This document shows, one piece after another, positions 50,540 to 59,951 of a DNA stretch of 64,000 nt (within the stretch, counting starts at the first letter, position 1; each line of letters opens with the position of its first letter). Both the position numbers and the translations under genes were made by a program. Source of the stretch: Frigoribacterium sp. PhB116 (lineage in GTDB: Bacteria > Actinomycetota > Actinomycetes > Actinomycetales > Microbacteriaceae). The notes beneath the pieces are model-generated. The model had not been told where the DNA came from. It saw only the letters and a list, made by a program, of their open reading frames with translations, and did not search any database. The stretch covers positions 372,001-436,000 of the forward strand of contig NZ_SOBE01000001.1 in NCBI RefSeq assembly GCF_004364285.1, given 5' to 3'.

Positions 50540-51906
50540 GGGGCGCCCGCCGGCTCGGGGGCGGCCAGCACGGCCGCCGCGGCCACGCGTGCGGCGCGGT
50601 CGGCGATCTCGCGCTCGTCGACGACGAGGCCGTCACGGACGGTGGCGTAGCCCTGGTGCAGCGTCGCGACGACCTGCCCGGGCAACGTGTGCCCGAGGAA
50701 GGGCGAGTTGCGGCTGCGGCCCGCGAGGTGCTCGGTGCCGAAGGTCCTGCTCACCCCTCGATCGTAGAGGGTCAGCTCGGCGGGCTCCCCGACGGCCAGC
50801 GGTCGTCCGTGCCCCTCGACCTGCCCGATGCGCGCCGGTGCGACCGACAGCACGCGGGCCACGTCCGCCCAGCCGATCAGGCCCGTCTCGACCATCGTCC
50901 GGTGCACGACGGAGAGGGCGCTCTCGAGGCCGACCATGCCGTTCGCGGCGGCGTCCCACTCGCAGTGCTTCGCCTCCGAGGTGTGCGGGGCGTGGTCGGT
51001 GGCGACGATGTCGATCGTGCCGTCGGCCAGGGCCGCCCGGAGCGCCTCCACGTCCTCCGCCCGGCGGAGCGGCGGGTTGACCTTGTAGCGCGAGTCGTAG
51101 CTCGAGACCAGGTCCTCGGTGAGGAGGAGGTGGTGCGGCGTGACCTCGGCGGTCACGTCGATGCCCCGTGCCTTGGCCCAGCGGACGACCTCGACGCTGC
51201 CTGCCGTCGAGACGTGGCACACGTGCAGGCGGGCGCCGACGTGGTCGGCGAGCAGGACGTCGCGGGCGATGATCGACTCCTCCGCGACGGCGGGCCAGCC
51301 GCCGAGCCCGAGCTCGGCCGACAGGGCGCCCTCGTTCATCTGGGCCCCCTCGGTGAGGCGAGGTTCTTGCGCGTGCTGGGCCACGACTCCCCCGAAGCCC
51401 TTGACGTACTCGAGCGCGCGGCGCATGAGCAGGGGGTCGGAGACGCAGTGGCCGTCGTCGGAGAAGACGCGGACGGCCGCACGGGACCGGGCCATGGCGC
51501 CGATCTCGGAGAGCCGGCGGCCCTCGAGGCCCTGGGTGACGGCGCCGATCGGTCGGACCGTGACGTAGCCCGCGCGCTCGCCGCGGGCCTGCACCTGCTC
51601 GACGACGCCCGCGGTGTCGGCGACCGGCGAGGAGTTCGCCATGGCGTTGACCGCGGTGAAGCCGCCGGCGGCGGCCGCGCGGGACCCGGTGAGGACGGTC
51701 TCGGCGCCCTCGCCGCCCGGCTCGCGGAGGTGCGTGTGCAGGTCGACGAGGCCGGGCAGCGCGAGCAGGCCGTCGGCGTCGATCACCTCGGCCCCCGTGG
51801 CGCTGAGGCCGGAGCCGAGCTCGACGACGACGCCGTCGCGGACGAGGACGTCGGTACGGGTGCCGTCGACGGTCTCGACGGCGCGGATCAGGTGGGTGGT
51901 GGTCAC
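50536..51906 (-). CDS. pyrC: Dihydroorotase
   Basis: PyrC cyclises carbamoyl aspartate to dihydroorotate using zinc. The 456-aa amidohydrolase has the metal-binding [27 protein letters not shown] and the catalytic Asp in ATDHAPH. GTG 51906 overlaps the pyrB stop by 4 bp. It is the class-I (long) dihydroorotase that usually sits beside PyrB. Confidence 0.97.
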   Translation of the reverse strand: MTTTHLIRAVETVDGTRTDVLVRDGVVVELGSGLSATGAEVIDADGLLALPGLVDLHTHLREPGGEGAETVLTGSRAAAAGGFTAVNAMANSSPVADTAGVVEQVQARGERAGYVTVRPIGAVTQGLEGRRLSEIGAMARSRAAVRVFSDDGHCVSDPLLMRRALEYVKGFGGVVAQHAQEPRLTEGAQMNEGALSAELGLGGWPAVAEESIIARDVLLADHVGARLHVCHVSTAGSVEVVRWAKARGIDVTAEVTPHHLLLTEDLVSSYDSRYKVNPPLRRAEDVEALRAALADGTIDIVATDHAPHTSEAKHCEWDAAANGMVGLESALSVVHRTMVETGLIGWADVARVLSVAPARIGQVEGHGRPLAVGEPAELTLYDRGVSRTFGTEHLAGRSRNSPFLGHTLPGQVVATLHQGYATVRDGLVVDEREIADRAARVAAAAVLAAPEPAGAP

Positions 51907-52859
51907 AGGGAGTCCTCCCGGTCGCCGGCGAGTGTGAGGTAGAGCACGGCCATCCGGACGGCCACGCCGTTGCCGACCTGCTCCCGCACGGTCGAGCGGG
52001 GCGAATCGGCGGCGTCGTCGCCGATCTCGAGGCCGCGGTTCATCGGGCCGGGGTGCATGACGAGCGCCGCGGGCGGCAGTGACCGGAAGCGCGCCGCCCC
52101 GAGGCCCCAGGAACGCCCGTACTCGCGGGCGTTGGGGAAGAACGCCTCGGCCATGCGCTCCTGCTGGATGCGCAGCATCATGACCACGTCGGGCTGCACC
52201 CGGGCGATCGCCTCGTCGAGGTCGTAGTGCACGTCGACGCCCAGGCGGCTGACGTCGACCGGCAGGAGCGTGGGAGGCGCCACCACCGTCACGTGGGCCC
52301 CGAGGGTCCGCAGCAGCCACGCGTTCGACCGCGCGACCCGCGAATGCAGGATGTCGCCGACGATCAGCACCTCCAGGCCGTCGAGGTCCCGGCCGCGGCT
52401 CGCGTCGCCGTGGACCCGACGGCGCATCGTGAAGGCGTCGAGCAGGGCCTGCGTCGGGTGCTCGTGCGTGCCGTCGCCCGCGTTGACGATCCCGGCGTCG
52501 ACCCAGCCGCTGTCCGCGAGGACGCGGGGCGCCCCGGACGCCGGGTGCCGGATGACGATGCCGTCGGCGCCCATCGCGGCCAGCGTCTGTGCCGTGTCCT
52601 TGAGGGACTCGCCCTTCGAGACGCTCGATCCCTTGGCGGCGAAGTTGATGACGTCGGCGCTGAGGCGCTTCGCCGCCGCCTCGAACGAGATGCGGGTGCG
52701 GGTGCTGTCCTCGTAGAAGAGGTTCACGACGGTCGTGCCGCGCAGGGTCGGCAGCTTCTTGACCTGACGGGTCGAGACGTCGGCCATGTCCTCCGCGACG
52801 TCGAGGATCCGCAGGGCGTCGTCTCGACCGAGGTCGGCGGTGCTGAGGAGGTGCTTCAC
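51903..52859 (-). CDS. pyrB: Aspartate carbamoyltransferase catalytic subunit
   Basis: PyrB condenses carbamoyl phosphate with aspartate. The 318-aa protein shows the carbamoyl-phosphate motif [17 protein letters not shown], the HP.(S) region with [15 protein letters not shown], and MHPGPMNRG. No PyrI regulatory subunit is present. ATG 52859 overlaps the pyrR stop by 4 bp. Confidence 0.97.
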   Translation of the reverse strand: MKHLLSTADLGRDDALRILDVAEDMADVSTRQVKKLPTLRGTTVVNLFYEDSTRTRISFEAAAKRLSADVINFAAKGSSVSKGESLKDTAQTLAAMGADGIVIRHPASGAPRVLADSGWVDAGIVNAGDGTHEHPTQALLDAFTMRRRVHGDASRGRDLDGLEVLIVGDILHSRVARSNAWLLRTLGAHVTVVAPPTLLPVDVSRLGVDVHYDLDEAIARVQPDVVMMLRIQQERMAEAFFPNAREYGRSWGLGAARFRSLPPAALVMHPGPMNRGLEIGDDAADSPRSTVREQVGNGVAVRMAVLYLTLAGDREDSL

Positions 52860-53398
52860 GAGTCGGCACCGCCCTCGATGGCGACGAGCTCGTCGTCGTC
52901 GACGCCGCGCAGCCGCACGAAGATGCGCTCGGCCGCCGACGTGGGCAGGTTCTTGCCCACGAAGTCGGCGCGGATCGGGAGCTCGCGGTGGCCCCGGTCC
53001 ACGAGCACGGCGAGGCGGACGGCCCGGGGGCGTCCGAGGGCGCTGAGGGCGTCGAGGGCGGCGCGGATGGTGCGGCCGGAGTAGAGCACGTCGTCGACGA
53101 GGACGACGGTCGCGCCGTCGATGCCGCCGTCGGGCAGGCGGGTGGGCTGGCTGGCCCGCGTCGGGTTGCGCCGCAGGTCGTCGCGGTACATGGTCACGTC
53201 GACGGAGCCGGTCGGGACGGCGACGCCGGAGATCGACGAGAGCTGGGCGCCGATCCGCTCGGCGAGGACGACGCCTCGCGTGGGGATGCCCAGCACGACG
53301 AGGCCGTCGGGGCCCCGGTTCGACTCGAGGACCTCGTGGGAGATGCGCGTCAGGGCGCGCGTGATGTCAGCCTGACTCAGCACGGTGCGTGTGCTCAA
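52856..53398 (-). CDS. pyrR: PyrR, bifunctional pyr operon RNA-binding regulator / uracil phosphoribosyltransferase
   Basis: PyrR senses UMP/UTP versus PRPP and binds pyr mRNA. The 180-aa protein has the PRTase loop [21 protein letters not shown], the [12 protein letters not shown] substrate loop and basic patches for RNA. The start is TTG 53398 with a full AAGGAGG five bases upstream. That ribosome-binding site is part of a hairpin carrying a PyrR-binding loop, so PyrR probably represses its own translation and, by coupling, that of the whole operon. Confidence 0.96.
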   Translation of the reverse strand: MSTRTVLSQADITRALTRISHEVLESNRGPDGLVVLGIPTRGVVLAERIGAQLSSISGVAVPTGSVDVTMYRDDLRRNPTRASQPTRLPDGGIDGATVVLVDDVLYSGRTIRAALDALSALGRPRAVRLAVLVDRGHRELPIRADFVGKNLPTSAAERIFVRLRGVDDDELVAIEGGADS

Positions 53399-53401
53399 TC
53401 G

Positions 53402-53443
53402 GACCTCCTTCCCCGCCTCTCAGGACGGAACTTAAAGGACGTC
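53402..53443 (-). promoter_or_regulatory. PyrR-binding leader hairpin sequestering the pyrR Shine-Dalgarno
   Basis: In the minus-strand RNA, GACGTCCTT (53435-53443) pairs with AAGGAGGTC (53402-53410) apart from one G-G mismatch, burying the SD. Above an internal purine-containing loop, UUCCG pairs with CGGGG and encloses UCCUGAGAGG. UCCUGAGAGGC (53415-53425) fits the known PyrR-binding consensus UCCNGNGAGGY. Confidence 0.75.
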
Positions 53444-53449
53444 GGTGGT

Positions 53450-53495
53450 GGTGCCGGCTCGGTCGCCCCCGTCGAGGGTGCCCGTCGCCGGCACC
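53450..53495 (-). other. Inverted repeat between nusB and pyrR
   Basis: GGTGCCGGC (53450-53458) and GCCGGCACC (53487-53495) form a perfect 9-bp stem around 28 nt, starting 5 bp after the nusB stop. It may be a terminator or attenuator that separates nusB from the pyr operon. Confidence 0.45.
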
Positions 53496-53499
53496 GAGC

Positions 53500-53910
53500 C
53501 TAGCCGCTCGTGGCGATGCGCCCGAGCAGCCCGTTCACGAAGGGAGCCGAGTCGTCGGTGCTGAGCGACTGGGCCAGCTCGACCGCCTCGCTGATCGCGA
53601 CGTGGTCGGGGACCTCGTCGTTGTGCAGCAGCTCGAAGACGCCGATCCGGAGGATGCCCCGGTCGAGCGTCGGCATGCGGGCCATCGTCCAGCCCTGGGC
53701 GTACGTCTCGATCAGCTCGTCGATCTCGGCCTGGTGGTCGATGACGCCCTGGACGAGGTCGCGGGCGTAGCCCCAGCTGGAGTTCCGCTCGGGCTCCTGA
53801 CGGGCCCGCGCCGTCTCGGCGGCCAGGGCGTCGGTCATGCTGATCTGGCGGATGTCGGCGACGTACAGGACGTCGAGGGCGCGCTTGCGCGCCTTGGTGC
53901 GTGCGCTCAC
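53500..53910 (-). CDS. nusB: Transcription antitermination protein NusB
   Basis: NusB binds boxA RNA with S10 during rRNA antitermination. The 136-aa all-helical protein has ARKRALDVLYVADI at the N-terminus and DRGILRIGVFELLH plus VAISEAVELAQSL, all conserved in NusB. GTG 53910 is 18 bp after the efp stop, so the two are probably cotranscribed. Confidence 0.96.
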   Translation of the reverse strand: MSARTKARKRALDVLYVADIRQISMTDALAAETARARQEPERNSSWGYARDLVQGVIDHQAEIDELIETYAQGWTMARMPTLDRGILRIGVFELLHNDEVPDHVAISEAVELAQSLSTDDSAPFVNGLLGRIATSG

Positions 53911-53928
53911 TGTGCGGGTGGCCGCCGA

Positions 53929-54492
53929 CTACTCGTTGACGCGGCCGAGGTAGCCGCCGTCGCGCGTGTCGACCTTGACCTTCGTGCCGGTCTCGAGGAA
54001 CAGCGGGACCTGGATCTCGTAGCCGGTCTCGACGGTGGCCGCCTTCGTGCCGCCGGTGGAGCGGTCGCCCTGCAGGCCGGGCTCGGTGTAGGTGACCTCG
54101 AGGACGACGGAGGCGGGCAGCTCGATGTAGAGCGGGTTGCCGTCGTGCAGCGCCATCTGGACGTTCTGGTTCTCGAGCATGAAGTTCTTCGCGTCGCCGA
54201 CGATGGTGGCGGGCACGTTGATCTGGTCGTAGTCGGTCGTGTCCATGAAGACGTAGCCGTCGGCCTCGGCGTAGAGGTACGTGTACTCGCGGCGGTCGAC
54301 GTTGGCGAACTCGATCTTGGTGCCGGCGTTGAAGGTCTTGTCGACGACCTTGCCCGAGCGCACGTTCTTCATCTTGGTGCGGACGAAGGCGCCGCCCTTG
54401 CCCGGCTTCACGTGCTGGAACTCGATCACGTTCCACAGCTGGCCGTCCAGGTCGAGGACGGCGCCGTTCTTGATGTCGTTGGTGGTCGCCAT
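53929..54492 (-). CDS. efp: Elongation factor P
   Basis: EF-P relieves ribosome stalling at polyproline stretches. The 187-aa protein has the three beta-barrel domains; Lys32 in [11 protein letters not shown] is at the tip that reaches the peptidyl-transferase centre. The signature [11 protein letters not shown] and a C-terminal OB-fold ending [15 protein letters not shown] are present. No modification enzyme is in the window. ATG 54492 has only a weak ribosome-binding site; a TACACT -10 box lies 55 bp upstream. Confidence 0.97.
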   Translation of the reverse strand: MATTNDIKNGAVLDLDGQLWNVIEFQHVKPGKGGAFVRTKMKNVRSGKVVDKTFNAGTKIEFANVDRREYTYLYAEADGYVFMDTTDYDQINVPATIVGDAKNFMLENQNVQMALHDGNPLYIELPASVVLEVTYTEPGLQGDRSTGGTKAATVETGYEIQVPLFLETGTKVKVDTRDGGYLGRVNE

Positions 54493-54547
54493 GCGTGCGA
54501 GGTCCGATCGGGAGTGAGGTGGGTGGGGCCGGATCTGGCCGGGTCCG

Positions 54548-54553
54548 AGTGTA
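54548..54553 (-). promoter_or_regulatory. Candidate -10 box of efp
   Basis: TACACT on the minus strand, 55 bp before the efp ATG, in the gap after the TPR gene. No -35 match is obvious. Confidence 0.35.
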
Positions 54554-54602
54554 GCGGACGGGCCGCGAGCCCTCAGGAGCGTCGAGCGCGGATCCGGAGC
54601 GC

Positions 54603-55742
54603 TCAGCGGCGCCCGCGTGCGCCGCGGCGCGCCGGCCGGGACACGAGACCGCCGAGCACCGGCAGCCCGAGCCACGAGATCAGCGAGAGGCCGAAGGCCG
54701 TGGCGGCGGCGACGGCCGCGACGACGTCCGAGGGACTGGTGGGGGCGGCGTCCGCCCCGGACGACCACAGTCCCGTCCAGGGCTGCACCGCGCTCGCCAG
54801 GACGAGCAGGACGAGGATCGTCGCGTGGAGCCCGAGCCAGGCGAGATGCACGGGGCTGATGTCCCGCAGCCGGTCGAGCAGCGCGGAGGGCGCGAGCCCT
54901 GACCGCCGGGCGAACCGCAGGACGAGGGCCGCCCACCAGCCGGCGCCCGCGAGGGCCGCCACGAGGAGCAGGAAGCGCAGGCCGAAGGGCACGAGCCCCG
55001 ACGAGCCCTCCTCCGAGGCGAAGGAGAGGCCGAGCAGGACGACGCCGAGCCCCCACGGCAGAAGTGCGGGGAGCGCGCCGAGGCCGGTGACGGCCTCGTG
55101 GACGACGGATCGCAGGTGCACCAGGGCCGTGGTCGACGTCGGGGCGTCGGCCAGCTGGGCCATCGCGCCCACGGCCGCCTTGTCCGGCCGGCCGGCCGTG
55201 ATGTCGAGATCGTCGATGCCCCGGCGCGCCGCGACGTGACCGGGATCGAGTGCCAGCGCGGCACGGTAGGCCGTCCGCGCCTGGGACAGGCGCCCGTCGT
55301 GCACGGCGACGGCGGCGGCCACCAGGTACGCGTCCGGGTCGTCGGGCGCCAGCCGCAGGCACTCCGCCGCGTGCCGTCTCGTCTCGTCGGGCGGGAACAG
55401 CCCGAGGCGGACGGCGTCCGCGTGGACGTGCCAGTCGTCCGGGGCGAGACGGAGCGACTCCGTCATCCCGGCCCTGGCGTCGTCGACGTCTCCCATGCGC
55501 AGCGACGCCTCTGCCCAGAGCCGCCACGCCCACTCGGCACCGGGGTCGAGGGCGCGGGCCCGGAGGGCGGTGTCCCTGGCCGCCATGCGACGCCCCGTCC
55601 TTAGCTGCGCGAAGGCGAGGTGCTGCAGGGCCCACGCGTCATCGGGCTGGGTCGCGAGGTGCCGCCTGAGCGCCGCCGCCGCTTCCCCGGGCCGCCCGCC
55701 GGCCAGGTGCGCGGACGCAGCCAGGAGGTCGTCGTCGCTCAC
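54603..55742 (-). CDS. TPR-repeat membrane protein, partner of the AAA+ ATPase
   Basis: A 379-aa protein I recognise only by architecture. Residues 1-195 are tetratricopeptide-like helical repeats ([50 protein letters not shown]). Four probable membrane segments follow (about 223-241, 254-276, 300-319 and 339-365), then a short basic tail. The TPR part should face the cytoplasm. GTG 55742 overlaps the AAA+ stop by 4 bp, so the two are made together. Function is unknown; a chaperone-like or secretion-related complex is one guess. Confidence 0.75.
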   Translation of the reverse strand: MSDDDLLAASAHLAGGRPGEAAAALRRHLATQPDDAWALQHLAFAQLRTGRRMAARDTALRARALDPGAEWAWRLWAEASLRMGDVDDARAGMTESLRLAPDDWHVHADAVRLGLFPPDETRRHAAECLRLAPDDPDAYLVAAAVAVHDGRLSQARTAYRAALALDPGHVAARRGIDDLDITAGRPDKAAVGAMAQLADAPTSTTALVHLRSVVHEAVTGLGALPALLPWGLGVVLLGLSFASEEGSSGLVPFGLRFLLLVAALAGAGWWAALVLRFARRSGLAPSALLDRLRDISPVHLAWLGLHATILVLLVLASAVQPWTGLWSSGADAAPTSPSDVVAAVAAATAFGLSLISWLGLPVLGGLVSRPARRGARGRR

Positions 55743-57001
55743 CGGCCGCGCCGCATCCCGAGGAACTCCCTGAGCTCGGCGAACGTGCCGTCGTCGACGC
55801 CGTAGGTCACGACGCTCCGGGCACTGGCCGCCCACTCCCCCACCGACGGGGTCACGGACGAGCGCGCCCGGCGCAGGTCCTTGTCGGTGACCGTGCGCGG
55901 CGTGCCCGTCGCGACGCTGTCGGCGAGGGCGCGCTGGAGCGCCAGGTCGCAGACGTAGCCGACGTCGGCCCCCGACATCCCGGAGGTGGCACGCGCGAGA
56001 GCGTCCAGGTCGACGTCGCCGACCGGTCGGCCCTCCAGCCGCCTGCGGGCGATCTCCCGACGGGCAGGCTCGTCGGGCGGGAGCACCAGGAGGGTGCGGT
56101 CGAGTCGGCCGGGGCGCCGGGCGGCCGGGTCGACCTCCCACGGCCGGTTGGTCGCCGCGAGCACGAACAGCCCGTCGTTGCGCGAGTCGACGCCGTCGAG
56201 CTCGACGAGCACCTGGTTCACCACCGCCCGCGCCCAGGCGCTGTCGCGGGACGACCGTCGCGGGGCGACCGCGTCGACCTCGTCGAGGAACAGGACGCAG
56301 GGCGCCGCGCGCCTCGCGGCCTCGAAGACGTCGGCGACGGCACGGGCGGGCGAGCCGCTCTCGTGGTCGAGGAGGTCGGCCTGCGAGACACTCAGGAAGG
56401 AGGCGCCCAGCTCGCCCGCGAGGGCCCTCGCGAGGTGCGTCTTGCCGCAGCCGGGAGGCCCGTAGAGCAGCAGCCCGCCCCGCAGGCTCGCGCCGTAGGC
56501 CTCCCGGAGCTCCGGGTTGCGGAGCGGGGCGAGGAACGCCTGCTCGAGCGCGGCCTTGACCTGCGTCATCCCGCCCACGTCGGACAACCGCAGGTCGGGG
56601 CGGTCGATCCGGAAGGAGGCGGTCCGGAGGTCGTCCTCGGCCGTCTCCCAGTCGAAGGAGCCGGCCTCGCCCGGCATCCCGTGGAGTGCACGGGGCCACG
56701 ACTCCGGGTCGTCGTCGCGGGGCTCGTCGTCGAGGGGCGCGTCAGCGCGCTCGACCTCGCCGGAGGACGGCTCGAGGGCTGGCGACACCGCTGCCGTGGC
56801 AGGGTCCGCGAGGGCGCGCGCCATCCCGGCCCGCGCCTCCTCGTGACCCGGCTCGAGCACGAGGGCCGAGGCGAGCGACGCGACGGCGGCGTCGACGTCG
56901 CCGTCCTCGAGGAGCAGGACGCCGAGGTGGACCCGCAGGGGGACGTCGTCCGGGGCCTGCTCGACGGCGAGCCGCAGCGACCGGATCAGGGATTCGCGCA
57001 C
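55739..57001 (-). CDS. AAA+ ATPase (Cdc48/FtsH-type module) with N-terminal TPR-like helices
   Basis: A 420-aa protein. Residues 17-62 resemble a TPR helix pair (LEDGDVDAAVASLASALVLEPGH). An acidic linker (about 70-130) precedes a single complete AAA module: Walker A GPPGCGKT (181-188), Walker B VLFLDEVDA (236-244), sensor-1 AATNRP and the arginine-finger stretch RRPGRLDR (295-302), then a helical lid. There is no peptidase or membrane segment. GTG 57001 lies 6 nt after TATGAT, a near-perfect -10 box. It is inserted between aroB and efp, and its partner is probably the downstream TPR membrane protein. Confidence 0.82.
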   Translation of the reverse strand: MRESLIRSLRLAVEQAPDDVPLRVHLGVLLLEDGDVDAAVASLASALVLEPGHEEARAGMARALADPATAAVSPALEPSSGEVERADAPLDDEPRDDDPESWPRALHGMPGEAGSFDWETAEDDLRTASFRIDRPDLRLSDVGGMTQVKAALEQAFLAPLRNPELREAYGASLRGGLLLYGPPGCGKTHLARALAGELGASFLSVSQADLLDHESGSPARAVADVFEAARRAAPCVLFLDEVDAVAPRRSSRDSAWARAVVNQVLVELDGVDSRNDGLFVLAATNRPWEVDPAARRPGRLDRTLLVLPPDEPARREIARRRLEGRPVGDVDLDALARATSGMSGADVGYVCDLALQRALADSVATGTPRTVTDKDLRRARSSVTPSVGEWAASARSVVTYGVDDGTFAELREFLGMRRGR

Positions 57002-57007
57002 GGACGG

Positions 57008-57013
57008 ATCATA
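57008..57013 (-). promoter_or_regulatory. -10 box of the AAA+/TPR gene pair, probable leaderless promoter
   Basis: TATGAT on the minus strand, 6 nt before GTG 57001, inside the 27-bp gap after aroB. It is one of the best -10 matches in the window. Confidence 0.55.
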
Positions 57014-57028
57014 GTGACCCGCGAGCCC

Positions 57029-58120
57029 TCAGGAGCCGATCTCCTGGTACGCCGCGAAGAGCAGGCTCGAGTCGGGGCCGGTGACGACCGTCGGCTTGCC
57101 GATGTCGTCGAGCACGATGAACCGGAGCATGCCGGCTCGGGCCTTCTTGTCGCGCTGCATCGTGGCGAGGAGCGTGTTCCAGCGGCCGAGCGGGTAGCTC
57201 GTCGGCAGGGTCAACGACTCGAGGATCCGCCGGTGGCGGTCGACGGCCTCGTCCGACAGCCGCCCCGTCAGCCTGCCGAGCTCGGCGGCGAAGACCATCC
57301 CGACCGACACCGCGGCCCCGTGCCGCCACTGGTAGCGCTCGGCGTGCTCGACGGCGTGGCCGAGCGTGTGCCCGTAGTTGAGGATCTCGCGGAGGCCCTG
57401 CTCGGTGAAGTCCTGGCCGACGACCCGTGCCTTGAGGGCGATCGACAGCTCGACGACCCGTCGGAACTCGGGGGTCGTCGGGTCGACGGCACGGTCGACG
57501 TCTGCCTCCACGATGTCGAGGATCTCGGGCTCGGCGATGAAGCCGGCCTTCACGACCTCGGCGAAGCCCGCGAGGATCTCGTTGCGGCTCAGCGTGTCCA
57601 GCATGTCGAGGTCGGCCACCACGGCTGTCGGGGCCCAGAAGGCGCCCACGAGGTTCTTGCCCTCGGCGGTGTTGATGCCGGTCTTGCCGCCGACGCTGGC
57701 GTCGACCATGCCGAGCACGGTCGTCGGCACCTGGACGAGCTGCACGCCCCGGAGCCAGGTGGCGGCGACGAAGCCGGCGAGGTCGGTCACGGCTCCCCCG
57801 CCGAGCCCGATCACCGCGTCGGTCCGGGTGAAGTCGGCCTGGCCGAGCACCTGCCAGCAGAACGCCGCCACCTCGACGCGCTTGGCGTCCTCCGAGTCGG
57901 GGACCTCGGCGATGAGGGCCTCGAGACCGGCCTCGACCAGCGCGTCGCGGAGCTCGTTCGCCTTGCGCCCGAGCGTCGGCGCGTGCACGATCAGGACCTT
58001 CTTCGTCTGCGGGCCGAGCAGCGCGGGGATGCGCGAGCGGACCCCGTGGCCGACGAGGACGTCGTAGGGGGCCTCGCCCTCGACGCGGATGGTGGTGACG
58101 TCGGTCGTCTCGTCGGTCAT
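57029..58120 (-). CDS. aroB: 3-dehydroquinate synthase
   Basis: AroB cyclises DAHP to 3-dehydroquinate in the shikimate pathway, using NAD and a metal. The 363-aa protein has the NAD motif GLGGGAVTDLAGFVAATWLRG, PTTVLGMVDASVGGKTGIN, the metal/active-site EVVKAGFI and NYGHTLGHAVEH. ATG 58120 overlaps the aroK stop by 4 bp. Confidence 0.97.
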   Translation of the reverse strand: MTDETTDVTTIRVEGEAPYDVLVGHGVRSRIPALLGPQTKKVLIVHAPTLGRKANELRDALVEAGLEALIAEVPDSEDAKRVEVAAFCWQVLGQADFTRTDAVIGLGGGAVTDLAGFVAATWLRGVQLVQVPTTVLGMVDASVGGKTGINTAEGKNLVGAFWAPTAVVADLDMLDTLSRNEILAGFAEVVKAGFIAEPEILDIVEADVDRAVDPTTPEFRRVVELSIALKARVVGQDFTEQGLREILNYGHTLGHAVEHAERYQWRHGAAVSVGMVFAAELGRLTGRLSDEAVDRHRRILESLTLPTSYPLGRWNTLLATMQRDKKARAGMLRFIVLDDIGKPTVVTGPDSSLLFAAYQEIGS

Positions 58121-58704
58121 GCGTCGTCTTCCTGTCGGTGGTGCGGGAGGTCGGGTGAGCCGGCAGCGGCGGCGGCCAGCCAGGCGACCACGTCGTCGAC
58201 GACGTGGGAGACAGGGCGCCTCGAGGTGTCGACGACCAGGTCGGCCAGGCTGCGGTAGACGGGCTCGCGCTCGAGCGCGATGGCCCGCCAGGCGTCCATG
58301 CCGCCCTGGGCGAGCAGGGGGCGAGTCGACCCCGCGAGCCGGTCCGCCACCGCCTCGGGCGTCACCGTGAGGAGGACCACGGAGGCGCCCCGGAGGCGCC
58401 ACCGGGTGAGCGGGTCGAGCACCGCGCCTCCTCCGAGCGACACCACGCCGGTCGAGGCGAGCGCCTCGGCGACGACCTCGCGCTCCAGCTCCCGGAAGCG
58501 TGGTTCGCCGTCACGGGAGAAGATCTCGGCCACGGGGCCGTGCCGCTGCACGAGCAGGCGATCGGTGTCGAGGAACCCCACGCCGAGACGCCGGGAGAGC
58601 TTCTTGCCGATGCTGGACTTGCCCGCGCCCATCGGGCCGATCATCGCCACGGGGCGGTCGAGCGGTGCCGCGCCCGCGGCGTTCGGGTCGGTCGAGGGGG
58701 TCAC
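58117..58704 (-). CDS. aroK: Shikimate kinase
   Basis: AroK phosphorylates shikimate with ATP. The 195-aa protein has a P-loop GPMGAGKSS, FLDTDRLLV for substrate binding, the GGGAV motif and the lid region RPLLAQGG. The N-terminus carries about 18 extra residues before the P-loop strand. GTG 58704 overlaps the mltG stop by 4 bp. The aroE and aroC genes often found just upstream in actinobacteria are absent here. Confidence 0.95.
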   Translation of the reverse strand: MTPSTDPNAAGAAPLDRPVAMIGPMGAGKSSIGKKLSRRLGVGFLDTDRLLVQRHGPVAEIFSRDGEPRFRELEREVVAEALASTGVVSLGGGAVLDPLTRWRLRGASVVLLTVTPEAVADRLAGSTRPLLAQGGMDAWRAIALEREPVYRSLADLVVDTSRRPVSHVVDDVVAWLAAAAAGSPDLPHHRQEDDA

Positions 58705-59948
58705 TGGTACTCGGGGTGCTCCCGCATCCACGCCTGCCACACCTTCACGGCGGCCTCGTGCTCGGCCAACGTCGTCGAGAACGTCGTCTCGCCCGTGTCG
58801 AGGTTCGTCGTCACGAAGTACAGCCACGTGCCGTCCGCGGGCGCGATCGCCGCGTTGATCGCGAGGTCGCCCGGGTTGGAGATGGGCCCGACCGGCAGGC
58901 CGAGGTGCTGGTAGGTGTTGTACGGGTTCGACTCGTCACCGCGCTCCTCGTCGGTCGTCGTGACCCGGTGGGTGTTGCCGGTGCCGTAGGCGACGGTCGC
59001 GTCTGACTGGAGGAGCATCCCGTCGTCCAGGCGGTTCTGGAACACGCGCGCGACCTTCGGGTAGTCGTCCGCGAGACCGGCCTCGCGCTGGATCAGCGAG
59101 GCGAAGACGATGACGTGCTGCTGGTCGGCCGGCGCGACGCCGGCGTCGACCAGGCGCTGCTTCATCGTGTCGACGAGGAGCTGCAGGTAGCCGTGCGCGT
59201 CGAGCCCGGGATCGAGCTCGTACGTCGCGGGGAACAACCAGCCCTCGAGGGACGTGGCCTCGGCAGGGAGGCCGAAGGAGGCCACGTCGGCCGCCGCGGC
59301 CTGGACGTCGGCCTCGGGGATCTCGGTCGCCGACGAGATGAGGCTGTAGACGTCGACTGCGGCGGTGCCCTCGGGGATCACCAGCTTGTCGGTCACCCGG
59401 TTGGCGCTGTCCTGAAGGGCGCTGACCGCCGACGTCGCGCTCATCTCCTGCTGGAGCGTGTACGTGCCGGGCTGGAAGGTGAGGGCGGCGTCGGCGACGA
59501 GCATCGCGTAGACCGACTCGAAGCTGGCCGTGACGCCGCTGTCGAAGAGGTTCGTGGCGATGTCCGAGCCGTTCTCGCCGCTCGTGATCGCGAACGACAC
59601 CTCGGTCCCGTTGCCGGTGCCCGGGTAGTCCTCTGGCGCGTCGTTCCCGCCGAGCTTCGCGACGAGGGGCGCGACCGCGCCCCACGCGGCTACGACGCCG
59701 GCGGTGCCGCCTCCCACCACGACGAGGGCGATGACGAGGAGGACGATGCCGCCCTTGCGGCTGCGACGGGGCCGGTGGCCGCCGTCGTCGCGGGCGGCAC
59801 GGCGCTCAAGGCGTCGAGGGGCCTTCTCCTGCTCGCGCGTCGACTTGCGGGTGGTCGGTGCTGCAGCGGGAGGGCGACCGGCGTCGTCCTTCGCCTCGGT
59901 GGGGGGCTGAGAGGAGAAGATGTCGTCCCAGTTCGGATCGTCGGCCAC
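58701..59948 (-). CDS. mltG: Endolytic murein transglycosylase MltG (YceG-like)
   Basis: MltG cuts nascent peptidoglycan strands near the membrane. The 415-aa protein has a long cytoplasmic, charged N-terminus (1-65), one membrane helix (about 66-90) and an extracytoplasmic YceG domain with the catalytic Glu in SLIQREAG and the conserved KVARVFQNRL, SDATVAYG and NPYNTYQHLGLPVGPISNPG. GTG 59948 is three bases after ruvX ends. Confidence 0.95.
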   Translation of the reverse strand: MADDPNWDDIFSSQPPTEAKDDAGRPPAAAPTTRKSTREQEKAPRRLERRAARDDGGHRPRRSRKGGIVLLVIALVVVGGGTAGVVAAWGAVAPLVAKLGGNDAPEDYPGTGNGTEVSFAITSGENGSDIATNLFDSGVTASFESVYAMLVADAALTFQPGTYTLQQEMSATSAVSALQDSANRVTDKLVIPEGTAAVDVYSLISSATEIPEADVQAAAADVASFGLPAEATSLEGWLFPATYELDPGLDAHGYLQLLVDTMKQRLVDAGVAPADQQHVIVFASLIQREAGLADDYPKVARVFQNRLDDGMLLQSDATVAYGTGNTHRVTTTDEERGDESNPYNTYQHLGLPVGPISNPGDLAINAAIAPADGTWLYFVTTNLDTGETTFSTTLAEHEAAVKVWQAWMREHPEYQ

Positions 59949-59951
59949 GCG

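Noticed and set aside
54584-54604. Terminator at the end of the TPR membrane-protein gene (GAGCGC/GCGCTC)
   Set aside because: It is only a 6-bp stem that overlaps the stop codon. It is likely chance in GC-rich DNA.
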